A stretch of 6,362 nucleotides of DNA from Chitinophagaceae bacterium (lineage in GTDB: Bacteria; Bacteroidota; Bacteroidia; Chitinophagales; Chitinophagaceae). Made by a program: the position numbers and the translations under genes. The DNA lies in contig JAJTCI010000140.1 in assembly GCA_021323155.1 (NCBI GenBank), positions 1 through 6,362 of the forward strand, written 5' to 3'. This document shows positions 5,237 through 6,362 of this stretch, one piece after another (position 1 is the stretch's first letter; each line of letters begins with the position of its first letter). Under the pieces are notes generated by a model. The model had not been told where the DNA came from. It made no database searches and saw only the letters and a program-made list of their open reading frames with translations.

Positions 5237-6362
5237 ATGGCATTACCACACCTGATCAAGTATATCTACAACAACGGGACGGATGAAGTGATCCGCCGGG
5301 GAAAAAAGATACATGCAATAGGAAATGTTGAACTGGTGGAATACGACGACCTCACCGGCTCGGTGATTTTCCGCGTAAAGGACGACAGCTATTCCACTTA
5401 CTATAAAGTATACGTCAGCAAATTCAAAGACCAGAAAGACGTTTCGATCCGTTGCGGTTGCCCTTACAACCTCGGCGAGATCTGCCGCCACGAAGCAGCT
5501 GCCCTCTTCCACCTGCAGGATATGGTGGACCGCAACATGCTGGGGGAAAAAGAGGTGCAATATGACCAGCGCCATACCGTCATCAAGATGAAACAGCTTG
5601 AACTGAAGATGATCAAGCTGCTTACGGCACCGGGCAACCTGAAAGACGCAGAAGAATTCCTGAGGGGTGCCCACGCGAATATTCTCTCGGCCAAAGACGA
5701 GCGGGTAGACGCTGAACTGGTGTACGACAAGACAAAATACGATGTCGTCATCCAGAAGAACGAAGAGCGGAACTTCGATACCAGCTGTCCCTGTAATTCG
5801 GAAACACGGCATCCCTTATGCCTGCACAAAACGATCGTATTGTTGCAGCTTTTGCACGCCTTTGGTCCCAATTATTTCGACACCATCCGCAACCTGGATA
5901 AAGAAAAGAACAAACTGCTCGCGATCTACGGCTTTTCGCTGGACGATGACCTGAAGGGAAAGTTTGAATTTATCATCAAAGAAGGTAAGCCTTTTCTTAA
6001 AGTGCTCGATCCATCCATCAAACGCATTGTCACCGCTCCTTCTTATAACGCGCCCCGGCTGGCGCCAATGGAAGCGGCGCCGGCGGAGATCCCGGAGAAG
6101 GAGGAAAAAACTGTATCTGCCGTCAAGCTTGGCGTGGTGATCGTTAACAATCCACACCAGTATCCATTTGTTCAGCTGGACGCGGTGCAGGGCGACACGA
6201 ATGATGACCAGACAAGTTTCGCGGGCAAAACAGAAAAGCTCGACCTGGGCAAATACGTGAACACCGAGATTCTCGACGAAGGCGACAAGTCGGTCGTCCA
6301 GCAACTCCGAAAATTATTACCCGGCGAAGTGAGCCGTTACCTCAACCGCAACTCTCCCTTCA
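5237..6362 (+). CDS. N-terminal part of a SWIM zinc-finger protein, probably a SNF2-family helicase (3' truncated)
   Basis: The frame is open from the ATG at 5237 to the window edge, giving 375 residues with no stop. An in-frame TGA sits directly before the ATG (5234-5236), which fixes the start region. Two SWIM-type zinc motifs are seen: C73-x-C75-x7-C83-x-H85 (CGCPYNLGEICRH) and C184-x-C186-x8-C195-x-H197 (CPCNSETRHPLCLH). Residues 45-110 form the first SWIM domain; about 160-215 repeats the pattern. A Pro/Ala/Glu-rich stretch at about 268-292 looks like a flexible linker. Family knowledge: SWIM domains bind DNA or proteins and in bacteria often precede SNF2/SWI2 ATPases. The start resembles large Bacteroidota proteins annotated as DEAD/DEAH-box or SNF2 helicases, recalled and not checked. 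No helicase motif (Walker A, DExH) falls inside the window, so the helicase call is an inference. It has its own promoter and is separate from obg-comB. Confidence 0.8.
   Translation, partial: MALPHLIKYIYNNGTDEVIRRGKKIHAIGNVELVEYDDLTGSVIFRVKDDSYSTYYKVYVSKFKDQKDVSIRCGCPYNLGEICRHEAAALFHLQDMVDRNMLGEKEVQYDQRHTVIKMKQLELKMIKLLTAPGNLKDAEEFLRGAHANILSAKDERVDAELVYDKTKYDVVIQKNEERNFDTSCPCNSETRHPLCLHKTIVLLQLLHAFGPNYFDTIRNLDKEKNKLLAIYGFSLDDDLKGKFEFIIKEGKPFLKVLDPSIKRIVTAPSYNAPRLAPMEAAPAEIPEKEEKTVSAVKLGVVIVNNPHQYPFVQLDAVQGDTNDDQTSFAGKTEKLDLGKYVNTEILDEGDKSVVQQLRKLLPGEVSRYLNRNSPF

Noticed and set aside
5243..5812. 189-residue minus-strand frame opposite the SWIM-domain gene, with another at 5816-6304
   Set aside because: Both are antisense to a frame with two zinc motifs, its own promoter and a start fixed by an upstream stop; they show no signal or domain of their own.

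Overview
The window looks like chromosomal DNA of a Bacteroidota bacterium with fairly high GC, most likely a Chitinophagaceae relative. This is an inference from three things: a small protein with a type IX secretion (Por) C-terminal sorting domain, TAnnTTTG-type promoter boxes with few Shine-Dalgarno sequences, and the overall style of the Obg, ComB-like and SWIM-domain proteins. The genus cannot be fixed from the sequence alone. No rRNA, tRNA, CRISPR array, insertion sequence, phage gene or toxin-antitoxin pair is visible, and I found no evidence of a wholly new system.

Positions 1-2434 are the 3' part of a phenylacetate (paa) catabolic operon on the + strand: the end of paaC, then paaD, paaG, paaI and paaY. 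The genes overlap or lie within 10 bases of each other, so they are almost certainly co-transcribed. Together they cover the end of the ring-epoxidising monooxygenase (PaaC), its probable metal-centre maturation factor (PaaD), the epoxide-to-oxepin isomerase (PaaG) and two thioesterases that release CoA from dead-end intermediates (PaaI and PaaY). The reductase (paaE), ring hydrolase (paaZ), beta-oxidation genes (paaF, paaH, paaJ), ligase (paaK) and any regulator are not in the window.

Positions 2435-3294 hold two small envelope genes facing each other. The first encodes a tiny secreted protein that is almost only a T9SS sorting domain (+ strand). The second encodes a cysteine-rich lipoprotein of unknown function (- strand). 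Their stop codons touch inside a TGATCA palindrome.

Positions 3295-5019 hold a two-gene operon, the ribosome-associated GTPase obg followed 6 bases later by a ComB-family 2-phosphosulfolactate phosphatase. A 217-base spacer follows, carrying a small inverted repeat and a good Bacteroidota promoter match. From 5237 to the window edge runs the N-terminal part of a large protein with two SWIM-type zinc motifs, probably a SNF2-family helicase whose ATPase domain lies beyond the window.
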